A stretch of DNA of 64,000 nt from P52-10 sp041397365 (lineage in GTDB: Bacteria; Pseudomonadota; Alphaproteobacteria; Rhizobiales; Xanthobacteraceae): the NCBI GenBank assembly GCA_041397365.1, contig JAWKWT010000012.1, positions 1 to 64,000 of the forward strand, in the 5' to 3' direction. The position numbers and the translations under genes are program-made. Every line of letters begins with the position of its first letter. Within the stretch, counting starts at the first letter, position 1. Positions 25,611 to 34,163 of this stretch are shown here, one piece after another. Below the pieces are notes generated by a model. The model was not told the origin of the DNA. It did no database searches and saw only the letters and a program-made list of their open reading frames with translations.

Positions 25611-26940
25611 CCGTGCCCCTCCTTGACGAGGGAGGAGGAGATCGTCGTCCTGGTGTCGTGAAGAAAGACGGTCGGCGCGCGGTGTCCGATCAGGCCGCGC
25701 GGACGCCAGACCATCAGCAGCACCATCGCCATGCCGAACACCATCATGCGGTATTGTTCGAGGCCCCGGAACAGTTCGGCGCCACCGACCATCGCCACCG
25801 CCGCCAGCACCACGCCGAGCTGCGAGCCCATGCCGCCGAGCACGACGATGGCGAGGATCAGCGCGGATTCGAGGAAGGAGAAGGATTCGGGGCTGATGAA
25901 GCCTTGCCGGGTGGCGAAGAACGAGCCCGCGAAACCGCCGAACATCGCGCCGACGGCGAGGCGGTCAGCTTCGTCGTGGTGGTGTTGATGCCGAGCGAGC
26001 GGCAGGCGATCTCGTCCTCGCGCAACGCCTCCCAGGCGCGTCCGATCGGCAGGCGGCGCAGGCGGATGGTCGCCCAGTTGGTCAAGAGCGCCAATGCGAG
26101 AATGATGTAGAACAGAAACACGATACGATGCGTCGACGAGAATTCGAGGCCGAATCGCGCGGCGAAGCCCTCGTCGGACGCATCGAACGGAAGGCCGAAG
26201 AAGGAGGGGCGCGGAATGCCGCTGATGCCGTTCGGCCCGCCGGTGACGTTCGACCAGTTGATGAGGACGAGACGGATGATCTCCCCAAAGGCCAGCGTCA
26301 CGATCGCCAGATAGTCGCCGCGCAGGCGCAGCACCGGGAAGCCCAGCAGGATGCCGCAGAACGCGGCGAGAATGCCGGCCAACGGCAGGCAGATCCAGAA
26401 CGACAGATCGAAGGTGGTCGCCAGCAGCGCATAGGAATAAGCGCCGACCGCATAGAAGGCGACGTAACCGAGGTCGAGCAGGCCGGCGAGACCGACGACG
26501 ATGTTCAGCCCCCAGCCGAGCATGACATAGGTCAGCACCAGAATGCCTAGATCGAGGATGTAGCGCTGATCGTAGAAGATCACCGGCATCAAGAGCGTGA
26601 AGCCGAGCAGCGCCGGGCCGATCCACTGTCCGAGCGCCGCCAGCGGGCGTTCGAGCGAGGCCGGAACGAGACTCGCCGGCTCGACATGGCGAAAGCGGTG
26701 GCGCAGCAGCTCGATCAGGATGCTGCCGCCGAACACCGCCGCGACCACGGCCGCGAGCTGGCCGAAGCGCGTCCAGTAGATCAGTTGCGCCGACGGTCCG
26801 GCATCGGTGCGGATGCCGATCATCAGCACGAACAGGAAGAACGCGACCAGCGCGCTGATGCCGGCCTTTTTCAGGATGAAGGCCGCGCGCGGCGCGGCGG
26901 CGGACGAGGCCGGGGCGGGCGCGGTCGCGTCGCTCGCCAT
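25607..26940 (-). CDS. livM: Branched-chain amino-acid ABC transporter permease LivM (one frameshift)
   Basis: An inner-membrane permease with an unusually long N-terminal extension. There are two hydrophobic segments before the canonical ILVLTYVMLGWGLNIVVGLAGLLDLGYVAFYAVGAYSYALL core. The EAA-like REDEIACRSLGINTT loop precedes a frameshift near 25958-25960, where one base of an AA pair (TT on the sense strand) is missing. The remaining GAMFGGFAGSFFATRQGFISPESF and VVLGGMGSQLG parts follow in the second frame. The length is 3n+2, consistent with one deletion. The start ATG overlaps the livH stop. Confidence 0.88.
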
Positions 26941-27854
26941 CAGACTTTCTCGATCTCGGGACGGCCGAGAATGCCGGTCGGCATGAAGATCAGCACCACG
27001 ATCAGGATCGAGAACGCCGCGACGTCCTTGTACTCGACCGAGAAATAGGCCGACCAGAACGTCTCGATCAGCCCGATCGCGAGGCCGCCCAGCATCGCTC
27101 CGGGCAGCGAGCCGATGCCGCCCAGCACCGCCGCGGTAAAGGCTTTGATGCCGGCGATGAACCCCATGTAGAAATCGACGACGCCGTAATAGAGCAGGTA
27201 CATCAGCCCGGCGACGGCGGCGAGCGCAGCCCCGATCACGAAGGTCATCGAGATGGTGCGGTCGGTGTCGACGCCGAGCAGCGCGGCCATCGTCTTGTCC
27301 TGTTCGCAGGCGCGCATGTCGCGGCCGAACCGCGTCTTCGCCACCAGGAACGAGAACAGCGTCAGCAGAACGATCGTTGTGACGACGACGATGATCTGCA
27401 CGTTGGAGAGCTGCACCGCGAAATTGTTTCGCTCCAGCAGCGTGTAGCCGCCGCTGACGATCGGTGGCACCGCCTTGACCTGCGCGCCTTGCGACACCTG
27501 CGCGAAATTGCCGAGCACGAACGACATCCCGATCGCCGACAGCATCGGCGCGAGGCGGAACGACTGGCGGAGCGGGCGGTAGGCGATGCGCTCCACCGTC
27601 CAGCCGTAAAGCGCGGTCGTTGCCATCGCCACCAGCAGCACCAGCAGCAGGATGAGAGGCACCGAGGTCAGGCCGATCGATACCAGAACGAGAAACGCGA
27701 TCAGGGAGATGAACCCGCCGATCATGAAGATGTCGCCATGGGCGAAATTAATCATGCCGACGATGCCGTAGACCATCGTGTAGCCGATGGCGATCAGGCC
27801 GTAGATGGAGCCGAGCGCAATGCCGTTGATGAGCTGCTGAGCAAAATATTCCAT
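26940..27854 (-). CDS. livH: Branched-chain amino-acid ABC transporter permease LivH
   Basis: A 304-residue permease and the first gene of the liv operon. About eight membrane segments are visible. Family motifs are QQLINGIALGSIYGLIAIGYTMVYGIVGMINFAHGD, the EAA loop RACEQDKTMAALLGVD and AVLGGIGSLPGAMLGG. The longer upstream frame is hydrophilic and Pro/Ser-rich, so ATG 27854 is the start. Unlike the four genes downstream it shows no indel. Confidence 0.95.
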   Translation of the reverse strand: MEYFAQQLINGIALGSIYGLIAIGYTMVYGIVGMINFAHGDIFMIGGFISLIAFLVLVSIGLTSVPLILLLVLLVAMATTALYGWTVERIAYRPLRQSFRLAPMLSAIGMSFVLGNFAQVSQGAQVKAVPPIVSGGYTLLERNNFAVQLSNVQIIVVVTTIVLLTLFSFLVAKTRFGRDMRACEQDKTMAALLGVDTDRTISMTFVIGAALAAVAGLMYLLYYGVVDFYMGFIAGIKAFTAAVLGGIGSLPGAMLGGLAIGLIETFWSAYFSVEYKDVAAFSILIVVLIFMPTGILGRPEIEKV

Positions 27855-28111
27855 GCGCCGCCGCGAAACCGATCCGGCAGTCGCGACCGCGCCGCCTGTA
27901 AACTGGTAGCAGCGGGAACCGGCAGCGGCAACCGGGGCAGGGGACCGGCGCATTGCTGTCCACGGTCATCATGACGCGGCGGCGGACGGTTCCGCCGCCA
28001 TGCGGCGGCCGCCGCTTCGCCGCAGGAATACCTCGCCGGAACTCGCGCTTTCATGCAACCCGGACGCCAGGACTGGCGTTGAATGGATGTTCACTCAAAC
28101 AGGAGTTGGTC

Positions 28112-28267
28112 ATGAACCAGCAGAATCAGCAGAACCAAAATCCGAATCAGAATCCGAACCAGAAGCCCGGTCAGCAGCAGCAGGGCGGTGGTCAAAAGCC
28201 CGGTCAGCAGCAGCAGGACCAGAGCAAACCCGGTCAGCAGGGCCAGCATCGGCCGGACCAGAAGTGA
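28112..28267 (+). CDS. 51-residue Gln/Asn/Pro/Gly-rich peptide
   Basis: A low-complexity peptide with 21 Gln and 7 Asn. It has two exact copies of the octamer QKPGQQQQ and no hydrophobic residue except the initiator Met. It is a convincing gene because AGGAG lies six bases before the ATG and a strong terminator follows 50 bases after the stop. It must be intrinsically disordered. I know of similar annotated hypothetical peptides in Bradyrhizobium-like genomes, but no function is established. The frame is open upstream, but only this part has a ribosome site. Confidence 0.65.
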   Translation: MNQQNQQNQNPNQNPNQKPGQQQQGGGQKPGQQQQDQSKPGQQGQHRPDQK

Positions 28268-28317
28268 TCGGAGCGGTCCGACGCGCCTTATAATATGGAG
28301 AATCGGACCCGACAGAG

Positions 28318-28339
28318 GCCCCGCGCGAGCGGGGCTTTT
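28318..28339 (+). terminator. Terminator of the Gln-rich peptide gene
   Basis: Stem GCCCCGC-GCGA-GCGGGGC followed by TTTT. A second inverted repeat, GGTCCGA (28275) / TCGGACC (28303), encloses a TATAAT hexamer at 28289-28294 just upstream. Confidence 0.85.
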
Positions 28340-28475
28340 GCCGTTTCGCGGCCGGTCTCCGGAGTTTGCGATTTGCAACGAAACGCAGAAATCCGGGGGT
28401 ATTAAGGTAAACGAATGGTTTAAATTGCGCGGCCAATTCGCTCCGCGTTAGCTCGCCGTCTTGAACGGGACGGCG

Positions 28476-28973
28476 ATGATGGCGAACGGCTGGCGCATTA
28501 CGACTTTCAACGGCCTCCTGCTGGCGGTCTATTTTGTGCCGGTGTGGATGTCGGCGCTGTTGAAGATCGTGATCTTTCCGCTGCGCGGCATCTATGACCG
28601 GGCGAATATCGGCCCGGCAATGTTCGCCAACGACTATTTCGCTTTCACGACACTCGGCATGGTGCGGTTCGCCTGGCTGCTCGCACTCGCGAAATTTCTG
28701 GTCGTGACCTATTTCGCGCTGTTCGCGGTTCTGTCGCTCGGCCTGTCGCGGCGGGAGTCGGGCGCGAGCGACGAGCCGCTCGCCTTCGCGCTGGCGGTCG
28801 GGGGGCTCGTGAGCGGCGTCAGCATGATTCTGGCGGCGAAGGTCGGCGAGACGGCGGCGATGCAGTTGCACGCGACCGAGACGCTGATGCTTGTATCGGG
28901 CCTCGTTCTGCTGGTGGTCGATTCGCGCAGCTACGGCGTGCCGCGGCGTGTGCCCGCGCAGCAGCCGGCCTGA
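28476..28973 (+). CDS. Small integral membrane protein, hypothetical
   Basis: A protein of about 165 residues with four hydrophobic segments: FNGLLLAVYFVPVWMSALLKIVIF, MVRFAWLLALAKFLVVTYFALFAVLSLGL, LAFALAVGGLVSGVSMILA and LMLVSGLVLLVV. The C-terminus is basic and Pro-rich. I do not recognise the family. ATG 28476 or 28479 are the likely starts; a TTG at 28461 is possible. It lies between the Gln-rich peptide and coxG on the same strand but has no evident link to CO oxidation. Confidence 0.6.
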   Translation: MMANGWRITTFNGLLLAVYFVPVWMSALLKIVIFPLRGIYDRANIGPAMFANDYFAFTTLGMVRFAWLLALAKFLVVTYFALFAVLSLGLSRRESGASDEPLAFALAVGGLVSGVSMILAAKVGETAAMQLHATETLMLVSGLVLLVVDSRSYGVPRRVPAQQPA

Positions 28974-29096
28974 GCCGCGGGGCGAGGCCGCCCTCTCCAC
29001 TTGATGACTTTGCAACCGGCCCGGTCTGCTCTAATCATGGAGGCGACGCATGCGGCCCTTGCTGCCGGCGCGTCCAAGACGTTGGAGGGTCTTCCC

Positions 29097-29552
29097 ATGG
29101 CGATGACGATGAGCGGCGCGTATCAGTTGAGCGCGCCCCGCGAGGTGGTGTGGGCGAAACTCAACGACGCCGAGGTGCTGAAAGCCTGCATTCCGGGCTG
29201 CGAGGAACTTGAGAAGGTTTCGGACACCGAATTCCGCGCCGTCGCCAAGATGAAGGTCGGGCCGGTGTCGGCGCGCTTCAAAGGCCGCGTCACGCTCAGT
29301 GAACTCGATCCGCCGAACGGCTACAAGATCGCCGGCGAAGGCGAGGGCGGCGTCGCCGGCTTCGCCAAGGGCGGCGCGACCGTGGCGCTGGCCGAACAGG
29401 ATGGCGGCACCGCGCTCACCTATAATGTCGAGGCGCAGATCGGCGGCAAGCTGGCGCAGCTCGGCCAACGGCTCATCAATGGCTCCGCCAAGAAGCTGGC
29501 GGACGAATTCTTCTCCAATTTCGCCGACGCCGTGCAAGGCAAGCAACCGTGA
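29097..29552 (+). CDS. coxG: CoxG / SRPBCC family protein
   Basis: A 151-residue START-like protein of the carbon monoxide dehydrogenase subunit G family. CoxG is a membrane or quinone-interacting accessory that helps couple the molybdenum hydroxylase to the respiratory chain. MSGAYQLSAPREVVWAKLNDAEVLKACIPGCEELEK and AGFAKGGATVALAEQDGGTALTYNVEAQIGGKLAQLGQRLI are diagnostic. ATG 29097 follows GGAGG with an 8-base gap; the frame is open 32 codons further. It is the first gene of the cox-type cluster. Confidence 0.9.
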   Translation: MAMTMSGAYQLSAPREVVWAKLNDAEVLKACIPGCEELEKVSDTEFRAVAKMKVGPVSARFKGRVTLSELDPPNGYKIAGEGEGGVAGFAKGGATVALAEQDGGTALTYNVEAQIGGKLAQLGQRLINGSAKKLADEFFSNFADAVQGKQP

Positions 29553-29665
29553 CCCGCGGTTGCTAGGGACCGAATTGCTCCCTATCATACGCTTTAGATC
29601 GTTTCCAAAACCCGGATTGCCGGGCGATCAATTGCCGTGCCGTAAGCATCGCAGGAGGAAATTGG

Positions 29666-30145
29666 GTGGCGAAAGTTTCGATAACCGTCAACGGAACGGC
29701 GCATTCGGCGAACATCGATCCGCGGATGCTGTTGGTTCAATTCCTGCGTGAAAACCTGCGCCTGACCGGCACCCATGTCGGCTGCGACACCTCGCAATGC
29801 GGCGCGTGCGTGGTTCACCTGAACGGCCGGGCGGTGAAATCCTGCACCACGCTGGCGGTGATGGCCGATGGAGCGGAGGTCCTGACGATCGAAGGGCTCG
29901 CCGCCGATGGCGCGCCGCTGCATCCGATGCAGGAGGCGTTTCGCGAAAATCACGGCCTGCAATGCGGCTTCTGCACGCCGGGCATGATTATGACCGCCGT
30001 GGATATGGTCAAGCGCAAGGGGCACGATCTCGACGATCACACCATTCGCGAGGAGCTGGAGGGCAATCTCTGTCGCTGCACCGGCTATCACAACATCGTC
30101 AAATCGATCGCGGCCGGCGCGAAGGCGATGGGACAGACGGCGTAG
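29666..30145 (+). CDS. coxS: CO-dehydrogenase-type small subunit, 2x[2Fe-2S]
   Basis: A 159-residue iron-sulfur subunit of a xanthine-oxidase-family molybdenum hydroxylase. The plant-ferredoxin cluster motif is GCDTSQCGACVV with a later Cys in VKSCTTLA. The second cluster motif is CGFCTPGM plus CRCTGY. It starts at GTG after GGAGG. The medium subunit begins only 16 bp after its stop. The large Mo-binding subunit, which usually sits between S and M in form-II-like clusters, is absent. Confidence 0.95.
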   Translation: MAKVSITVNGTAHSANIDPRMLLVQFLRENLRLTGTHVGCDTSQCGACVVHLNGRAVKSCTTLAVMADGAEVLTIEGLAADGAPLHPMQEAFRENHGLQCGFCTPGMIMTAVDMVKRKGHDLDDHTIREELEGNLCRCTGYHNIVKSIAAGAKAMGQTA

Positions 30146-30161
30146 GTTCGGGGATACGACG

Positions 30162-30962
30162 ATGTACGAATTCAAGTTTGTCCGTCCCGGCACGGTTCGT
30201 CAGGCCGCCAATCTTCTCGCCAAGAGCGAGGACGCCAAGCTGATCGCGGGTGGTCATACGCTGGTGCCGGTGATGAAGCAGCGGCTGGCGCGGCCGACGC
30301 AGCTCGTCGATCTGTCGAAGATCGAGGGGCTCGACACGATCGAGATGAAGGGCCGCGCGCTGGTGATCGGGGCGATGGCGCGGCATGTCAGCGTCGCCAA
30401 CTCCGATGTGGTGAAGGCGAACATTCCGGCGCTCGCCCATCTCGCCTCGCTGATCGGCGATCCGGCCGTCCGCCATATGGGCACGATCGGCGGCTCGCTC
30501 GCCAACAACGATCCGACCGCGGATTACCCGGCCGCCGTGCTGGCGCTGGACGCGACCATCGTCACCAACAAGCGCAAGCTGAAGCCCGAGGAATTCTTTC
30601 AGGGCCTGTTCACGACGGCGCTGGAGCCTGACGAGATCATCGTCCGCGTGCAATTCCCGCTGCCGAAGAAGGCGGCCTACGTCAAATTCCGCAATCAGGC
30701 TTCGCGCTATGCTCTGGTCGGCGTGTTCGTCGCGCGCCGCCCGTCCGAGGTGCGCGTCGCGGTGACGGGCGCTGGCGGCGACGGCGTGTTCCGCGTGCCC
30801 GAATTCGAGGAGGCGCTGAAGAAACGTTTCTCGCCAAAGGCGCTCGACGGTCTCGCCGTTTCGCCCGACGGGCTGAACAGCGACCTGCATGGCAGCGCCG
30901 AATATCGCGCGCATCTGATTGGCGTTCTCGCGCGCCGCGCCGTCGAAGCGGCGAACGCTTGA
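30162..30962 (+). CDS. coxM: CO-dehydrogenase-type medium subunit, FAD-binding
   Basis: A 266-residue FAD-binding subunit with vanillyl-alcohol-oxidase fold. The FAD motifs are AGGHTLVP (the AGG-x-SL/TL loop) and TIGGSLANNDP, with RKLKPEEFFQGLFTTALEPDEIIV in the middle. It transfers electrons from CoxS to quinone. Full length, no frameshift. It is immediately downstream of coxS and 28 bp before coxD. Confidence 0.94.
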   Translation: MYEFKFVRPGTVRQAANLLAKSEDAKLIAGGHTLVPVMKQRLARPTQLVDLSKIEGLDTIEMKGRALVIGAMARHVSVANSDVVKANIPALAHLASLIGDPAVRHMGTIGGSLANNDPTADYPAAVLALDATIVTNKRKLKPEEFFQGLFTTALEPDEIIVRVQFPLPKKAAYVKFRNQASRYALVGVFVARRPSEVRVAVTGAGGDGVFRVPEFEEALKKRFSPKALDGLAVSPDGLNSDLHGSAEYRAHLIGVLARRAVEAANA

Positions 30963-30990
30963 GCAGGCCCGGCACGGATCGGGGGCTGCC

Positions 30991-31905
30991 ATGACCACCA
31001 TTGCGATCCCGGATTCGGTCGATGCGACGCTCGAACTGCTTCTGAGCCATGGCTATCTCGCCGAGCGCGCGCTTGCGACCGTCACGTTTCTGTCGCTGAA
31101 GATGGGGCGGCCGCTGTTCCTGGAAGGCGAGGCCGGCGTCGGCAAGACCGAAATCGCCAAGGTGCTGGCGACGGCGCTCGGACGCAAGCTGATCCGCCTG
31201 CAATGCTATGAAGGGCTCGACGTCTCGTCCGCCGTCTATGAGTGGAATTCCGCCGCGCAGATGATCGCGATCCGCCTTGCGGAAGCCTCCGGCGAAACCG
31301 ATCGCGAGCGCCTGTCGCAGGACGTGTTTTCCGAGCAGTTCCTCATCAAGCGGCCGCTGTTGCAGGCGCTCGAAGCGGATGTCGCCGGTCCGCCGGTACT
31401 GCTGATCGACGAACTCGACCGTGCCGACGAGGCGTTCGAGGCCTTCCTTTTGGAAATCCTCTCGGACTTTCAGGTGACGATCCCGGAGTTCGGCACGGTG
31501 AAGGCTCAGAAGCCGCCGATCGTCATCGTCACCTCCAACCGCACGCGCGAAATTCACGACGCGCTGAAGCGGCGCTGCCTCTATCACTGGGTGGATTATC
31601 CGTCCGCCGAGCGCGAGATCGCCATCGTCAAATCGCGCGTCTCCGGAATCTCCGCGAAATTGTCGGAGCAGGTGGTCGCCTTCGTTCAAGCATTGCGCGG
31701 AGAAGATCTGTTCAAGCCGCCGGGCGTCGCCGAAACCTTGGACTGGGCTACGGCCCTGCGCGAACTCGATGCGAAAACGCTGACGCCGCAGGTGGTCGGC
31801 GATTCGCTCGGCGCGCTGTTGAAATATCAGGACGACATCGCCCGCATGCAGGGCGACACGCTGGCGAAAACGCTGGAAACGGCGACCTCGACCAAAACAA
31901 GATAG
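30991..31905 (+). CDS. coxD: MoxR-type AAA+ ATPase CoxD
   Basis: A 304-residue AAA+ ATPase required in Oligotropha for assembly of the [CuSMoO2] centre of CO dehydrogenase. Walker A is GEAGVGKTE, Walker B is LLIDELDRAD, sensor 1 is IVTSNRTRE, followed by RRCLYHWVDYPS. It acts with the VWA protein CoxE encoded next. ATG 30991 is chosen because it starts the family N-terminus. Confidence 0.93.
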   Translation: MTTIAIPDSVDATLELLLSHGYLAERALATVTFLSLKMGRPLFLEGEAGVGKTEIAKVLATALGRKLIRLQCYEGLDVSSAVYEWNSAAQMIAIRLAEASGETDRERLSQDVFSEQFLIKRPLLQALEADVAGPPVLLIDELDRADEAFEAFLLEILSDFQVTIPEFGTVKAQKPPIVIVTSNRTREIHDALKRRCLYHWVDYPSAEREIAIVKSRVSGISAKLSEQVVAFVQALRGEDLFKPPGVAETLDWATALRELDAKTLTPQVVGDSLGALLKYQDDIARMQGDTLAKTLETATSTKTR

Positions 31906-31913
31906 GCCGCGCA

Positions 31914-33114
31914 TGCCTGACGGCGTCGCAGAACCGCAACCAAGGGCGCCATCGCCGACAACATCATCGGCTTTGCGCGGGCGTTGCGCGCGGCCGGCCT
32001 GCCTGTCGGTCCCGGTGCGACGATCGACGCCTTGAAGGCGCTGGAAGTGGTCGGCCTCGACAATCGCGCCGATGTGTTCGCGGCGCTGGAGAGCGTGTTC
32101 GTCAAGCGCCACGAGCATGCGGCGATCTTCGCGCAGGCGTTCGACCTGTTCTTCCGCGTCGAGCAGAACTGGGACCAACTCGTCGACGCCGTGCCGTTGC
32201 CGGGCCAGCCCGAGCAGAAGCCGCCGCCGCCCGCCTCGCGCCGCGTGCAGGAGGCGCTGTCGCAGCGCGACCTGGTGCAGGAGCGCGAGACCTCGGCGCG
32301 CGAAATGCAGCTTTCCGTCTCCGACGAGGAAGTCTTGCAGAGCAAAGACTTCGCGCAGATGAGCGCGGCGGAGATCGACGAGGTGAAGCGCGCGATCCAG
32401 CGCATGACGCTGCCGCTGGCGGAGCGGCCGACGCGTCGCTTCCAGCCTTTGCGGACGGGCCACAAACTCGATCTGCGGCGCACGCTGCGCGGCAGTCTTC
32501 GCACCGGCGGCGAGATCGTCAACCTGCATCGGCTGGGTCACATCGACAAGCCGGTGCCGATCGTCGCGCTGCTCGATATTTCCGGCTCGATGAGCGAATA
32601 CACGCGGCTGTTCCTGCATTTCCTGCATGCAGTGACGGACGCCCGCAAGCGCGTCTCGGTGTTTCTGTTCGGCACGCGGCTGACCAACATCACGCGCGCG
32701 TTGCGTGCCCGCGATCCGGACGATGCGCTGGCGCGCTGCTCGGCGCTGGTGGAGGACTGGTCCGGCGGCACGCGCATCGCGCCCTCACTGCATGCGTTCA
32801 ACAAGCTGTGGGCGCGTCGCGTGCTGGGACAGGGCGCGATCGTGCTGCTGATTACCGACGGGCTCGAACGCGAGGCCGATGACCGGCTCGGTTTCGAGAT
32901 GGACCGGCTGCGCAGATCCTGCCGGCGGCTGATCTGGCTGAACCCGCTGCTGCGCTATTCCGGCTTCGAGCCGAAGGCGCAAGGCATCAAAATGATGCTG
33001 CCGCATGTTGACGAATTCCGCACCGTGCACAATCTAAAGTCGATTGGCGACCTGATCGATGCGCTGTCATCGGCCCCGTCCCGCAATCGCATCGATAACC
33101 GCTTCGCAGCCTGA
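31914..33114 (+). CDS. coxE: VWA-domain protein CoxE (one frameshift near the start)
   Basis: A VWA protein of about 399 residues partnering the MoxR ATPase CoxD in cofactor maturation. The MIDAS motif is LDISGSMSEYT, followed by RKRVSVFLFGTRLTNITRAL and LLITDGLE. The body is open from about 31921, but in that frame a TGA precedes it and the first start is a TTG inside a conserved helix (NIIGFARALRAAGLPVGPG). ATG 31914 (MPDGVAEPQ) lies in another frame, so one extra base between 31925 and 31945 is likely. The 3n+1 length agrees. Confidence 0.87.
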
Positions 33115-33126
33115 GGGGAGGCGACC

Positions 33127-33453
33127 ATGCTCAGCCGCGACGACGACATTCTCAAAACCGCCGAAGACTGGACCAGGGCCGGACACGGCGTCGCCCTGGC
33201 GACGGTGGTGCAGACCTGGGGCTCCGCGCCGCGGCCGACCGGCTCGCATCTCGTTATCAACGACGAAGGCGCGTTTCTCGGCTCCGTCTCCGGCGGCTGC
33301 GTCGAAGGCGCGGTGGTGACGGAGGCGCTGGAGGTGATCGAAAGCGGCGCGCCGAAGATGCTGGAGTTCGGCGTCGCCGACGAGACGGCGTGGCAGGTCG
33401 GCCTGTCCTGCGGCGGCACCATCCGCGTCTTTGTCGAAAAGGTCGGGCCGTGA
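33127..33453 (+). CDS. XdhC/CoxI N-terminal domain protein
   Basis: A 108-residue stand-alone XdhC_CoxI domain. The SAPRPTGSHLVINDEGAFLGSVSGGCVEGAVV stretch is diagnostic, with its conserved cysteine. XdhC-like proteins bind the molybdenum cofactor, protect it and deliver it to molybdenum hydroxylases. The second half of XdhC is encoded by the next gene, whose GTG overlaps this TGA (GTGA), so the pair behaves like a split XdhC. Confidence 0.88.
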   Translation: MLSRDDDILKTAEDWTRAGHGVALATVVQTWGSAPRPTGSHLVINDEGAFLGSVSGGCVEGAVVTEALEVIESGAPKMLEFGVADETAWQVGLSCGGTIRVFVEKVGP

Positions 33454-34163
33454 GAACCGAAACGCTGGCCGCGCTGAATGCGGAGCGCGCCGCGCGACGG
33501 CCGGCGCTGCTCGTGACCGACATGGAGAGCGGCGAACAGCGGCTGGTGAAGGCTGCCGACATCGCGCACGATTCGCTCAGCGGCGAACTCGACAAGCATC
33601 TGCGCATGGGCAAGAGCGGCCTGGTCGAGATCGACGGCCGCAACCTGTTCATCACCGTGCATGCGCCGACCGCGCGGCTGGTGGTGATCGGGGCTGTCCA
33701 TATCAGTCAGGCGCTGGCGCCGATGGCTAGCGCGCTGGATTACGACGTGACGGTGATCGATCCGCGCACCGCCTTCGCCAGCCCCGAACGTTTCCCCGAC
33801 GTGCCGCTGATCGCCGAATGGCCGGAGGTGGCGCTGCCGCCGCTGAATGTCGATCGCTACACGGCATTCGTCGCGCTCACGCATGATCCGAAGATCGACG
33901 ATCCGGCGCTGATCCACGCACTGGAGCGGGACTGTTTCTATATCGGTGCGCTCGGATCGCGAAAGACGCATGGGCGACGGCTGGAACGGCTGAAGCAGCA
34001 GGGCCTGTCGGACGCGCAGCTCGCGCGGATTCATGCGCCGATTGGCTTGAATATCGGCGCGGTGTCGCCGGCTGAGATCGCGGTTTCGATCATCGCCGAG
34101 ATCACCGCGCAATTGCGTATGCCGAAGACGGTAACCGCTCCTCTTGCGCGGGAGCCGGCATGA
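33450..34163 (+). CDS. XdhC family protein, Rossmann C-terminal part
   Basis: A 237-residue protein with the XdhC C-terminal Rossmann domain: ARLVVIGAVHISQALAPMASALDYDVTVIDPR, then VALTHDPKIDDPAL and the FYIGALGSRKTHGRRLERL motif. It is translationally coupled to the small XdhC_CoxI gene upstream (GTGA) and to the next gene (ATGA). Its expected role is loading sulfurated Mo cofactor into the hydroxylase encoded by this cluster. Confidence 0.88.
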   Translation: MRTETLAALNAERAARRPALLVTDMESGEQRLVKAADIAHDSLSGELDKHLRMGKSGLVEIDGRNLFITVHAPTARLVVIGAVHISQALAPMASALDYDVTVIDPRTAFASPERFPDVPLIAEWPEVALPPLNVDRYTAFVALTHDPKIDDPALIHALERDCFYIGALGSRKTHGRRLERLKQQGLSDAQLARIHAPIGLNIGAVSPAEIAVSIIAEITAQLRMPKTVTAPLAREPA

